Shown here: positions 46,995 to 54,260 of the stretch, piece by piece
Position numbering within the stretch: position 1 is the stretch's first letter
How the letters are laid out: each line of letters opens with the position of its first letter
From: Bacillota bacterium
Lineage (GTDB): Bacteria > Bacillota > Clostridia > Acetivibrionales > DSM-1351
Reading direction: 5' to 3'
Length of the DNA: 64,000 nt
NCBI GenBank assembly: GCA_023416275.1
Contig: JAEZIB010000114.1
Location: forward strand, 1 to 64,000
Translations under genes and position numbers: made by a program
Notes under the pieces: model-generated
Seen by the model: the letters and a program-made list of their open reading frames with translations, nothing else
Database searches by the model: none
Told to the model about the DNA's origin: nothing

Positions 46995-48182
46995 CTACGC
47001 ACTGATTCCCGTCCCATTTATTACACCTTTAAATTTGGATATTGCAGACTTTATCATCGTATATGCTATGAAAGCACCTAAAAAACATATTATATATATA
47101 GTTTTATCTCCTAATATCATACTGAAGTAATTATATAAAACATAAAGTGAATACAACCAAAAGAAAGGTTTTACTACACTTACACAAAGACCATATAAAA
47201 CCATAACCAATTTCTTTGTTTTACTAATGTTCATTTTGATGAATTTCTTTGGTGAAATAATTAGTTTTATTAAAAGATTAATTGATTTGTCCATTAAGTT
47301 TGTGATATCTACCAAACCTGATAGTATCCAGTATCCATCTAGCTTCACAAATGGTATCATATTAAAAATAGCAAGACCTATATTTACAAAATAGTACATT
47401 GCCAATATCGTAGAATTAATATCAAAATAATTATTTAACAGTCCATAAATAATTAAAGCAATATTAGCAGCTATTAAATTAGTAATAATACCTGCAAAGG
47501 ATACAAGCACTTTGTCCTTTCTTGACTTAAACGTATAAATTTCACTGATGTCACAATACATTACAGGTAACAAAAAGAAAAGCTTTATTCCCATTTTTCT
47601 CACTTTTCCGCCGAAGTACTTACAGGTTATCCCATGACCTAGCTCATGGAATGCAACAGTAATTACTTGCATTGCCAAAAGAATAACATATTCAATAATT
47701 GGTATATTATAAAAATCTATGCTAAGCATATTAATATAATTAGTTGCAAGCGCTCTCCATGCAACTATACCTAACAGAATATAAAAAATAATTGCAATAG
47801 GGCTAACTACTGCTTTTATAATAGGCATGCACTTGTCTAAAAACAAATCAAGATTTAATGTGGCAATACTTATACTTGTCATATCATTGTTTTTTACAAA
47901 CCTTTTAAACCTTTGGGCTAATGACAATTTGAGCTCAGATTTATTTTCTCCACTACAAATAAACCCCCACTCTAAGAACTTAGAATACAAATAATCTCGT
48001 TCATTCTCATTTAAATCAAATTCTTTTTCTTCAGCATCAGGATTTTGATCTTTTTGAATTAAATGAAGTAAGTAGTTAGTTTCCCTTGTTCCTAGCTTTA
48101 CGTATTTTGATGTATCAATATTTTTCACTAGAAATGTATTATTTCCAATATCATCAATCTCAATATTACCAATTAAACTCAT
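46995..48182 (-). CDS. M50 family membrane metallopeptidase
   Basis: A protein of about 395 residues. The N-terminal 85 residues form a soluble, winged-helix or PqqD-like region (GNNTFLVKN, YVKLGTRETNYLLHLI). Several membrane helices follow, carrying the zinc motif HELGHG inside a helix and a second metal region MIPFVKLDGYWILSG (NxxPxxxLDG type). This is the site-2-protease fold seen in putative peptide zinc metalloproteases of RiPP clusters such as YydH. It probably removes a leader peptide within or near the membrane, before or during export. The ATG at 48182 follows AAGGATGGAG. It is placed directly after the two small peptide genes. Confidence 0.88.
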   Translation of the reverse strand: MSLIGNIEIDDIGNNTFLVKNIDTSKYVKLGTRETNYLLHLIQKDQNPDAEEKEFDLNENERDYLYSKFLEWGFICSGENKSELKLSLAQRFKRFVKNNDMTSISIATLNLDLFLDKCMPIIKAVVSPIAIIFYILLGIVAWRALATNYINMLSIDFYNIPIIEYVILLAMQVITVAFHELGHGITCKYFGGKVRKMGIKLFFLLPVMYCDISEIYTFKSRKDKVLVSFAGIITNLIAANIALIIYGLLNNYFDINSTILAMYYFVNIGLAIFNMIPFVKLDGYWILSGLVDITNLMDKSINLLIKLIISPKKFIKMNISKTKKLVMVLYGLCVSVVKPFFWLYSLYVLYNYFSMILGDKTIYIICFLGAFIAYTMIKSAISKFKGVINGTGISA

Positions 48183-48264
48183 TTGCTCCATCCTTTAAAA
48201 ATATAATACATTTGTCCAGGCTGTAAACTATACAGCCCAGACAAATAATTCAATTTAATATGTA

Positions 48265-48429
48265 TCAAGTTGCTCCAGCTGCAACTACTGCTGCATAGCT
48301 ACCTGCAACAGCACCTGCTGCTCCAGCACCTATACCAACTCCAACCCAAAAGTCAGTCCAATTCCAATCATTAGCATCTACTTTTTCTAATTCTTCAATT
48401 GCTAAACTCATTTTCATTGTATCCATCAT
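48265..48429 (-). CDS. Candidate peptide precursor 1 (54 residues)
   Basis: A perfect AGGAGG (48435-48440) lies five bases before ATG 48429. The peptide begins MMDTMKMSLAIEELEKVDA, a short helical leader with an EELE motif. A W-rich stretch DWNWTDFWVG follows, then a Gly/Ala/Val-rich tail to the C-terminus (VGIGAGAAGAVAGSYAAVVA). This is the composition of class II-type bacteriocins and other small secreted peptides. It has no Cys and no double Gly before the core. It lies next to a second tiny peptide gene, an M50 peptidase and an exporter. A ribosomal peptide substrate is the best reading; the final structure is unknown. Confidence 0.75.
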   Translation of the reverse strand: MMDTMKMSLAIEELEKVDANDWNWTDFWVGVGIGAGAAGAVAGSYAAVVAAGAT

Positions 48430-48474
48430 TTTCACCTCCTGATATTTTATTAGCTTTCTACTCAAGAACATGCC

Positions 48475-48621
48475 TTAAGTTGAAACTGCACAAATTCCGC
48501 CGTAACATAGTCCGCCTACTATAGCAACACCTACTACAGCGCCAACTGTTGTTTCAACTCCTCCTAGAGCTTCGCAAGTCTCTAGTTCTTCCATTTTTAG
48601 ATTTAGTTTAGCCACGTTCAT
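48475..48621 (-). CDS. Candidate peptide precursor 2 (48 residues)
   Basis: ATG 48621 is preceded by AAAGGAGGTGATAATA. The leader is MNVAKLNLKMEELETCEALGG, with the MEELE motif shared with precursor 1 and a double-glycine end. The 27-residue core VETTVGAVVGVAIVGG is followed by LCYGGICAVST. The two core Cys lie five apart with a Gly pair between. The core is hydrophobic and small-residue rich. Leader plus GG site suggest proteolytic maturation; the Cys pair could form a disulfide or thioether. The gene is too short for ordinary gene calling and could be missed. It is adjacent to precursor 1, M50 and the exporter. Confidence 0.78.
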   Translation of the reverse strand: MNVAKLNLKMEELETCEALGGVETTVGAVVGVAIVGGLCYGGICAVST

Positions 48622-48701
48622 TATTATCACCTCCTTTCGATAGTTTTTAACTTGAAAAATGCGAAGTTTATATTTCGAGCATTCGTCGTTCTACTCTCAT
48701 A

Positions 48702-48727
48702 CCAAAAAGCTGCGAGCAGCTTTTTGG
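48702..48727 (-). terminator. Strong hairpin between aminotransferase and peptide genes
   Basis: CCAAAAAGCTG (48702-48712) pairs with CAGCTTTTTGG (48717-48727) around CGAG. It follows the aminotransferase stop and precedes precursor 2. Without a following U-run it may be a terminator, attenuator or processing site that sets different levels for peptides and enzymes. The surrounding 200 bases hold no other convincing gene. Confidence 0.5.
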
Positions 48728-48824
48728 ATTTTGAGCAATCAAACGATGACCATACACTTTTTCGTTACTATTTGTATCGACGACGGTACCGGTGAAATGG
48801 AGGCCAGCTTGAAAAACGGGAAGT

Positions 48825-50165
48825 TTACATAAATCGATAACGTTTAAGCTCTGTGCAAAAAATACTGACAATCCTTAAAATGTCCTGCTCCGTTGCTACA
48901 AATGACGGAAATAAGCTAAAACCAGATATTCTAGGATATATATAAAACGGATAAACAATTAATCCTTTATTACGTATTTTTATGCACAGTTCATGTATTT
49001 GATTAGATGTTAAACAGCTGTTTGTTGTACCTCTTAACTGAACTCCAACCATTAGTCCTCTTCCACGGATATCAACAACATTTCTGTTTCCCAGTAAATT
49101 TTCTCTTAGCTTTTCAAGCAATAGATTCCCTAAATTCTTAACTCTTTCTAGCATTAATTTGTCATCAACTAAGTCTAATGTTGCAAGTCCTGCTGCACAG
49201 GCTAACGGATTCCCGTTCTGTGTTGAAAAATGTTCAATATAGCTGTTATTATTTGAATAAGTACAAAAAATTCTGTTTGAAATGACTACAGCGCCCATCG
49301 GTATATAACCACTATTTATTCCTTTTGACAAACATATAATATCAGGCATAATATCTAATTGCTCAACAGCAAATAGGCTTCCGGTTCTTCCAAACCCTGT
49401 GGCAACCTCGTCAAATATAACCAGAACATTGTATTCTTTGCATAATTCTTTAACCCTTTGTATGTACCAATTAGGTAAAGGAATTATCCCTCCGGAACCA
49501 ATTACAGGTTCTAGAATTATGCCCGCAAGCTGCTCTCCCTTTGAACTAAACAATTCTTCTATCGAAGCTATAGCCTTTTTCTTACACTCATCTGACATTT
49601 CATTTGTGTCACAGCATGTGCAAAAGGGTGTAGCCAATAGATTGAAACCCTCTAAGCATGGTCCATAATCATCAATACAAGACCTATCCATTCCACTTGC
49701 TGACATTGCCCCATAGGTTGTCCCATGATATGATAAATCCATTACAGCAAAAAATCTTTTTTCGTTTTTACCTGATAATTTATAAAATTTTCTTGCTATT
49801 TTTATTGCAACCTCAACTGACTCTGAGCCACTACAGGTATAAATAACTTTATTTAACCCATTAGGAACGACTTGCAGTAATCTTTTAGCAAATTCAATAG
49901 TAGTCGGATTGCCATTTTCGTAAAGATTTATAAATGATATCTTTTCTAACTGCTCTATTATAGCCCTGTTTATTTTTTTATTATTGTAGCCAAGAGACAC
50001 ATTCCAAAGGCCACTAATTGCGTCTATGTATCTTTTACCATTAGTATCCGTAACATAAATCCCCTCACCAGCAGCTATATCTACAAATTCAGGCTTATAA
50101 TTAAAGGTCCTTAATGGATGTATTATTGGATATTCTTCTGTATCAGTATTATTATAATCATGCAT
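48825..50165 (-). CDS. Class III PLP-dependent aminotransferase
   Basis: A protein of about 446 residues of the omega-aminotransferase group. The N-terminal PLRTFNYKPEFVDIAAGEGIYVTDTNGKRYIDAISGLWNVSLGY block, YHGTTYGAMSASG, the FDEVATGFGRTGSLF cofactor region and LSKGINSGYIPMGAVV (PLP-binding Lys) are all present. It transfers an amino group to a ketone or aldehyde. The ATG at 50165 follows AGGTG, immediately after the methyltransferase stop. In this cluster it could aminate an SDR-derived keto group on a sugar, fatty chain or peptide terminus. The substrate is not readable. Confidence 0.92.
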   Translation of the reverse strand: MHDYNNTDTEEYPIIHPLRTFNYKPEFVDIAAGEGIYVTDTNGKRYIDAISGLWNVSLGYNNKKINRAIIEQLEKISFINLYENGNPTTIEFAKRLLQVVPNGLNKVIYTCSGSESVEVAIKIARKFYKLSGKNEKRFFAVMDLSYHGTTYGAMSASGMDRSCIDDYGPCLEGFNLLATPFCTCCDTNEMSDECKKKAIASIEELFSSKGEQLAGIILEPVIGSGGIIPLPNWYIQRVKELCKEYNVLVIFDEVATGFGRTGSLFAVEQLDIMPDIICLSKGINSGYIPMGAVVISNRIFCTYSNNNSYIEHFSTQNGNPLACAAGLATLDLVDDKLMLERVKNLGNLLLEKLRENLLGNRNVVDIRGRGLMVGVQLRGTTNSCLTSNQIHELCIKIRNKGLIVYPFYIYPRISGFSLFPSFVATEQDILRIVSIFCTELKRYRFM

Positions 50166-50174
50166 TAGCTTCAC

Positions 50175-50978
50175 CTATTTTTTTAATATATAAAATTGCA
50201 TTGATTCATCCTCTGATAACTTAATGACTTTAGTTTTAATAACTTCAAATTTAGTTTCTTTAACTGCTGCCTCTACATCTGCAGCAGTTATAAGTCTCTT
50301 TGTTGTACATCCCAGCTTTCTGATGGTCTTTTCATTTTCTATTATTTCGCCATAGAAATTTACTATTGCCTTTGCTTCTAAAGGATAAAAACATTCCTGC
50401 ATTAAAACTAATACTTTTTTATTGTCCATCTCCCAAGTGTAACTCATCATTTCAGCTTGCCCTGACGGAAAATCCTGCTTATCAAAAACCCTTATATCAA
50501 AAACAAATCTTCCACCATCAACAAGGTGGTCATAAACACTATTTAACATTTGGACAACATCACTATTATTTTCTAACAAGCAAATTGATGTTACAGGAAG
50601 AATAACTAAATTAAACCTCTTATCTATACTAAAAGTTCTCATATCAGAGTTTAAAATATCTATTCTCTCACGAACTCTCCTTGATTTATTATTTAACCTT
50701 TCATCTAAAATACTTAGCATATCCCTAGACAAATCCACACCCGTTACAGAGTATCCAGCCTCGGCAAGAGGTATTGTAAGTCTTCCTGTTCCACATGCCA
50801 ATTCTAGAATGTTTTTACCTGTTACCGCTGCCTGTCCCTTATATAAATCCAAATCATAAAATATGTCTTCCATAATCTTGTCATAAAATTTAGCATAAAA
50901 GGATTCATATAAATCATACTCTTCAGAAAACGGTAAATTTAGTTGTTTTATTTGTTCAAATACTCCGAAATACCTCAT
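50175..50978 (-). CDS. Class I SAM-dependent methyltransferase
   Basis: A 267-residue Rossmann-fold enzyme. Motif I LELACGTGRLTIPLA, VTGVDLSRDMLSIL (motif II), LNSDMRTFS and the NLVILPVTSICLLEN stretch are typical of Methyltransf_25/YjjT-type proteins. It transfers methyl from SAM to O, N or C of a small molecule or peptide. The start overlaps the stop of the radical-SAM-like gene by four bases (ATGA), and its stop abuts the aminotransferase, so these three genes form one translational unit. Confidence 0.9.
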   Translation of the reverse strand: MRYFGVFEQIKQLNLPFSEEYDLYESFYAKFYDKIMEDIFYDLDLYKGQAAVTGKNILELACGTGRLTIPLAEAGYSVTGVDLSRDMLSILDERLNNKSRRVRERIDILNSDMRTFSIDKRFNLVILPVTSICLLENNSDVVQMLNSVYDHLVDGGRFVFDIRVFDKQDFPSGQAEMMSYTWEMDNKKVLVLMQECFYPLEAKAIVNFYGEIIENEKTIRKLGCTTKRLITAADVEAAVKETKFEVIKTKVIKLSEDESMQFYILKK

Positions 50979-53365
50979 ATTACCGCCCTTTTTAAACTAC
51001 CAGTATTGGCAAACAATTCAACTGCCTCATTAAAATCTTTTGATACTTGCTCATCATCCAACTTATACATATTCTTTATATACTGTTTAATCTCCTCAAC
51101 GGCTAGACCTTTAAACATAAGTTCCATGATAACAGCCAAATGCTCAGTTAATTTATATAGCTTGCCGGTTAATGGCATAAAGAAAACAGGAATTCCATTT
51201 ATAACAAATAAATGTACAAACTCATGGAAGTAATCAATCTCTCCAACAACTTCCATATTCTTGGTATAATGTGAAGCATATTTTGAAGAAACAAGAATAT
51301 CACTTATCTTAATATTCTTAAAAGTACCTGTGCTCTTTTTAAGGAACTTTAATTGATTTACTATGTTTATATAATATGCTATATATGGACGCTGCCTTCT
51401 CATTTCACAATATTCTTCACTACTTAAGAAATCAGGAAGCATAACACACTTTGAGCAATGATCAGCTATTTCGCAGCTATCGCAATCTCTTTTCAATTGT
51501 TCTTCCTCAGTTAATATATATGTTTGCTGTATTACATCAAATTGCATATCATCAATACTACCAATACTTTTGTTGCAGTCTAGGCATGGCAATATCTCAT
51601 CATTTTTATTTAATCTGAAACGAGGTAACTTTGTAAGGGAGCAGCCATCCATCCAACGACAGGAATCCACAAGAAAACTTGGAATCAAATATGACTTATT
51701 TAACCTTCCTGTCGACATAAAGTAATCAATCTCATCCCAGAAATTTTCTAAATCCTCTTTACTTTCAATTCTTATAAAATCTAATGGTTCATCGTAATTA
51801 CTTATTTTTGCTTTACTATATTTCTTAATGTCCAAGTTTAGCGACTCAATACGGCAATAATCATCCAAAATCAACTTAGTACCCTTTTTATTCTGCTCAA
51901 TCCTAAGTAAATGCTCCAGACAGTAATTTGCCTCATCTGCTTTCTCAACATTTCTATCATAAATTGAATTAACACTTTTTAGTACATTACTGCCTTCAGA
52001 ATAAAGTATATTCTCAGTTGTAGTGTTATTGGAGTTAACATATACTGCACTATTTATCGAGGTATATTCTTTTAATTTTTCATATTGAGTTGAATCTAAT
52101 TCTCCACCCTCTACCGAAACATGTTTTGTAAAACCATTCATATTGTTTTGGCTATAAATTCCTGTCATATATGAGTTAAAGCCATTTATCAATGGAATTT
52201 CATGGTATAAAAGTTTTCCCTTAACACCCTTATCATAGTAGTTATAAAGATATTCTTTCAGGCTTTTTCCGTCAATAATGTCCCTCTTAGGTAAATTTTT
52301 CGGAGAATCCAATCTCTTGTTTGTAGTAAAAATTAAAGCCTCAACATCAGAAATGCCTTCATCAATTAAAAGCTTCAGGTTCTTAATTAGTTCATTCTCA
52401 TTTTCCAAACTGCAGCAATTAATAGAAAACTTAAATTTAACTTTGCTAACTGTCACAAATTGTTTCATTTTTTCTACGCATGCTTTTATTTTTTCAATAC
52501 CCTCTTGGCTATTTATGTCAACATTAAATCTTTTTATACCTGATTGTACAAACAAATCCAGTGTGTCGGGGGTAAGTACTTCCATATTAATGTTAGTTTC
52601 AAATAGAAATAAGTATTGGTTATTTGCCAAGCTTGTCATTAATTCATTTAATTGCGGATGTTTACTTATATCAGTGCATATAAGTTTCAAAGGAATTTCT
52701 CTTCCCTTTTTATTATTAGTATGTAAAAAATCTAAATCGCTTATTATGCTTTCAACGCTAAAGAATTCTTCTTTTTCAGTATAATTTCTGCCAACCAATA
52801 ATCCAACAGAGCTTGCCTTATCAACTGGAATTATCTTTGTTTGATAAACAGATGGTATTGAATCTAATGAAAAATCAGATTCAACTAAAACTTCAGCCGG
52901 ATTTTGCAAACCATCTATAATTATTCCATCAGTAGCTCTCCATTGCTCCCTTTCAGTCTCAAATAGCTTTAAGATATTTGTTTCATAATTACAATATACA
53001 TATGCATCTATATCAGCCTTCTTAAATGTATTATCATCTAAATCCTCTTTTAAAGGACCAAACCAAACAATATTTATACCATCTTCACTTTCCTTTAGTT
53101 GTTTTGACAATGTTTTGGATATAGAGTAGTTCTCGCCATTTACATAAAAAGCTATAAAATTATTACCTAGAGAAATTACTTCCTCAGCAAGTTCAGTCAA
53201 ATTGGGTAAATTATCTTGTATGTACTGTGCTGTTTCAATTCCCTTTTCTTTCATATAAGCCCTAGCACTACCGCAATCTATCTGATGAGTAGCTGAAAGC
53301 AGCTGCTCTGCACTTTTATTAAAATAAATAAATGAAATTGAAGATTCTGACCACAACGTAGACAT
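50975..53365 (-). CDS. Degenerate B12/radical SAM-like peptide maturase with SPASM-like and PqqD-like regions
   Basis: A 796-residue protein. Residues about 60-180 resemble the B12-binding N-domain of BchE-type radical SAM proteins, ending near SLDSIPSVYQTKIIP. The barrel region (about 180-400) has recognisable beta strands (LFLFETNINMEVLT, GIKRFNVDINS), but where CxxxCxxC should be there is only VGLLVGRNYTEKEE, so no radical SAM cluster can form. Near residues 569-653 a cysteine-rich SPASM-like section is intact (CRWMDGC, ILPCLDC, CDSC, HCSKC). Residues 712-791 resemble PqqD (MPLTGKLYKLTEHLAVIMEL), a RiPP recognition element. It may be a scaffold or peptide-binding partner of the three genuine radical SAM enzymes. 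It resembles clostridial peptide maturation system proteins. Confidence 0.7.
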   Translation of the reverse strand: MSTLWSESSISFIYFNKSAEQLLSATHQIDCGSARAYMKEKGIETAQYIQDNLPNLTELAEEVISLGNNFIAFYVNGENYSISKTLSKQLKESEDGINIVWFGPLKEDLDDNTFKKADIDAYVYCNYETNILKLFETEREQWRATDGIIIDGLQNPAEVLVESDFSLDSIPSVYQTKIIPVDKASSVGLLVGRNYTEKEEFFSVESIISDLDFLHTNNKKGREIPLKLICTDISKHPQLNELMTSLANNQYLFLFETNINMEVLTPDTLDLFVQSGIKRFNVDINSQEGIEKIKACVEKMKQFVTVSKVKFKFSINCCSLENENELIKNLKLLIDEGISDVEALIFTTNKRLDSPKNLPKRDIIDGKSLKEYLYNYYDKGVKGKLLYHEIPLINGFNSYMTGIYSQNNMNGFTKHVSVEGGELDSTQYEKLKEYTSINSAVYVNSNNTTTENILYSEGSNVLKSVNSIYDRNVEKADEANYCLEHLLRIEQNKKGTKLILDDYCRIESLNLDIKKYSKAKISNYDEPLDFIRIESKEDLENFWDEIDYFMSTGRLNKSYLIPSFLVDSCRWMDGCSLTKLPRFRLNKNDEILPCLDCNKSIGSIDDMQFDVIQQTYILTEEEQLKRDCDSCEIADHCSKCVMLPDFLSSEEYCEMRRQRPYIAYYINIVNQLKFLKKSTGTFKNIKISDILVSSKYASHYTKNMEVVGEIDYFHEFVHLFVINGIPVFFMPLTGKLYKLTEHLAVIMELMFKGLAVEEIKQYIKNMYKLDDEQVSKDFNEAVELFANTGSLKRAVI

Positions 53366-53470
53366 TTTATCATCCTTCCTAGTTTGTATTTAACATATAA
53401 TTTTTTTATAATATCCATATAACATAAATTATTATTTGGGTATATTAGGTAAAAATCTTAATAATAAGCA

Positions 53471-53507
53471 AAATGTAGAAATAATCTCTAAAATTATTTC
53501 TACATTT
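53471..53507 (-). terminator. Perfect hairpin after the small membrane protein gene
   Basis: AAATGTAGAAATAAT (53471-53485) pairs over 15 bases with ATTATTTCTACATTT (53493-53507). It begins 13 bases beyond the stop of the 57-residue protein gene. The following minus-strand sequence is T-rich but interrupted. It separates this gene from the maturase gene, which then needs read-through or its own promoter. Confidence 0.65.
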
Positions 53508-53519
53508 CAATGTTATGTA

Positions 53520-53693
53520 CTACTTTTTAAGTATTTCGCCCCAACTAACTGCTGATAAGAAAGCCCCAGCAAGCGATAAAACAATGGATACCGCTAGCAA
53601 AATATTGTGTGGTCTTTTAATAGCCACTATTAGCAAAATTGCACCTACTATTAAGATAATTACAGACAAAATAGCTTTTAAAATTGGTGACAT
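53520..53693 (-). CDS. 57-residue two-helix membrane protein, possible immunity protein
   Basis: ATG 53693 has AGGAGG upstream (AACAAGGAGGATTTATT). The protein has two hydrophobic helices, about residues 4-24 (ILKAILSVIILIVGAILLIV) and 31-49, joined by a basic turn AIKRPHN, and ends SWGEILKK. There is no family I can name. Small two-helix proteins beside bacteriocin-type peptide genes often give self-immunity. The gene is the first on the minus strand before the maturase and has its own terminator. Position and topology are the only evidence. Confidence 0.65.
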   Translation of the reverse strand: MSPILKAILSVIILIVGAILLIVAIKRPHNILLAVSIVLSLAGAFLSAVSWGEILKK

Positions 53694-53741
53694 AATAAAT
53701 CCTCCTTGTTAAATACTTACGTTTCTGTATCTAATATACTA

Positions 53742-53770
53742 TTAATATTCTTTAAAAACAATTATATCAA
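53742..53770 (-). promoter_or_regulatory. Possible promoter of the small membrane protein gene
   Basis: On the minus strand TTGATA (53765-53770) and TATTAA (53742-53747) are separated by 17 bases, about 50 bases upstream of the start. The match to sigma-A consensus is moderate, in AT-rich DNA. Confidence 0.35.
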
Positions 53771-54051
53771 GATGAAATTATATTAATGACTACTTTAAAT
53801 AATGTTATTCTATACATTTTATTTAAATATAGTTTTAAATACACAATTAAATATTAACCAGCAGAATGCCAATACAACAAGATTGTAAAATACTGAATTA
53901 TTTACAATTTAATATATAATAATATATTTTTTGTACACTTTCCCATGTATTCTATATAGTATAAATTAACATATTTTATTCTATTTTGTCAATATTTTAT
54001 TAAATTCTTGTTTTCTTATTATTGTCCATATATATATAATTTTTTCAAATT
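53771..54051. other. AT-rich intergenic region
   Basis: No gene was seen. The sequence is extremely AT-rich, and the block 53694-54260 as a whole separates topB from the peptide cluster. Confidence 0.5.
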
Positions 54052-54081
54052 AAAAAACTTCCCAATATTTGAATTGAGAAG
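54052..54081 (-). terminator. Probable terminator of topB
   Basis: On the minus strand CTTCTCAAT pairs with ATTGGGAAG (one G-U) around a six-base loop, followed by T6. It lies about 180 bases beyond the topB stop; a family A repeat lies between. Confidence 0.7.
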
Positions 54082-54097
54082 CCTTTATATATCAGTA

Positions 54098-54220
54098 ACT
54101 AAACTTTCGCAGTTGAAAGTTGTAGGTGTTTATACTTATCCATGGAAAGTTAATGAGAAATAATTACATGAATAAGTTTGAACACTCACGTACTTTTTAT
54201 GTCGAAAGTACATTTAGTAA
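54098..54220. repeat. Repeat family A, short diverged copy
   Basis: It starts ACTAAACTTTCGCAGTTGAA and ends TTTTTATGTCGAAAGTACATTTAGT. The ends are inverted versions of each other (ACTAAA..CTTTCG with CGAAAG..TTTAGT). The interior shares TATCCATGGAAAGTT and ATAATTACATGAATAAGTTTGAACAC with other copies. It lies between topB and its terminator. Confidence 0.55.
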
Positions 54221-54260
54221 TAAAACTATGAAATTTTACTCCATTCTAATACCACATAAA

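Noticed and set aside
48668..48871. 67-residue minus-strand frame overlapping the aminotransferase end
   Set aside because: It has no ribosome site, starts inside the aminotransferase, covers the hairpin region, and its composition resembles no protein family.
50975..53365. Active radical SAM enzyme
   Set aside because: The fold and neighbours suggest it, but no CxxxCxxC or recognised variant is present at the barrel entrance, so I call it degenerate.
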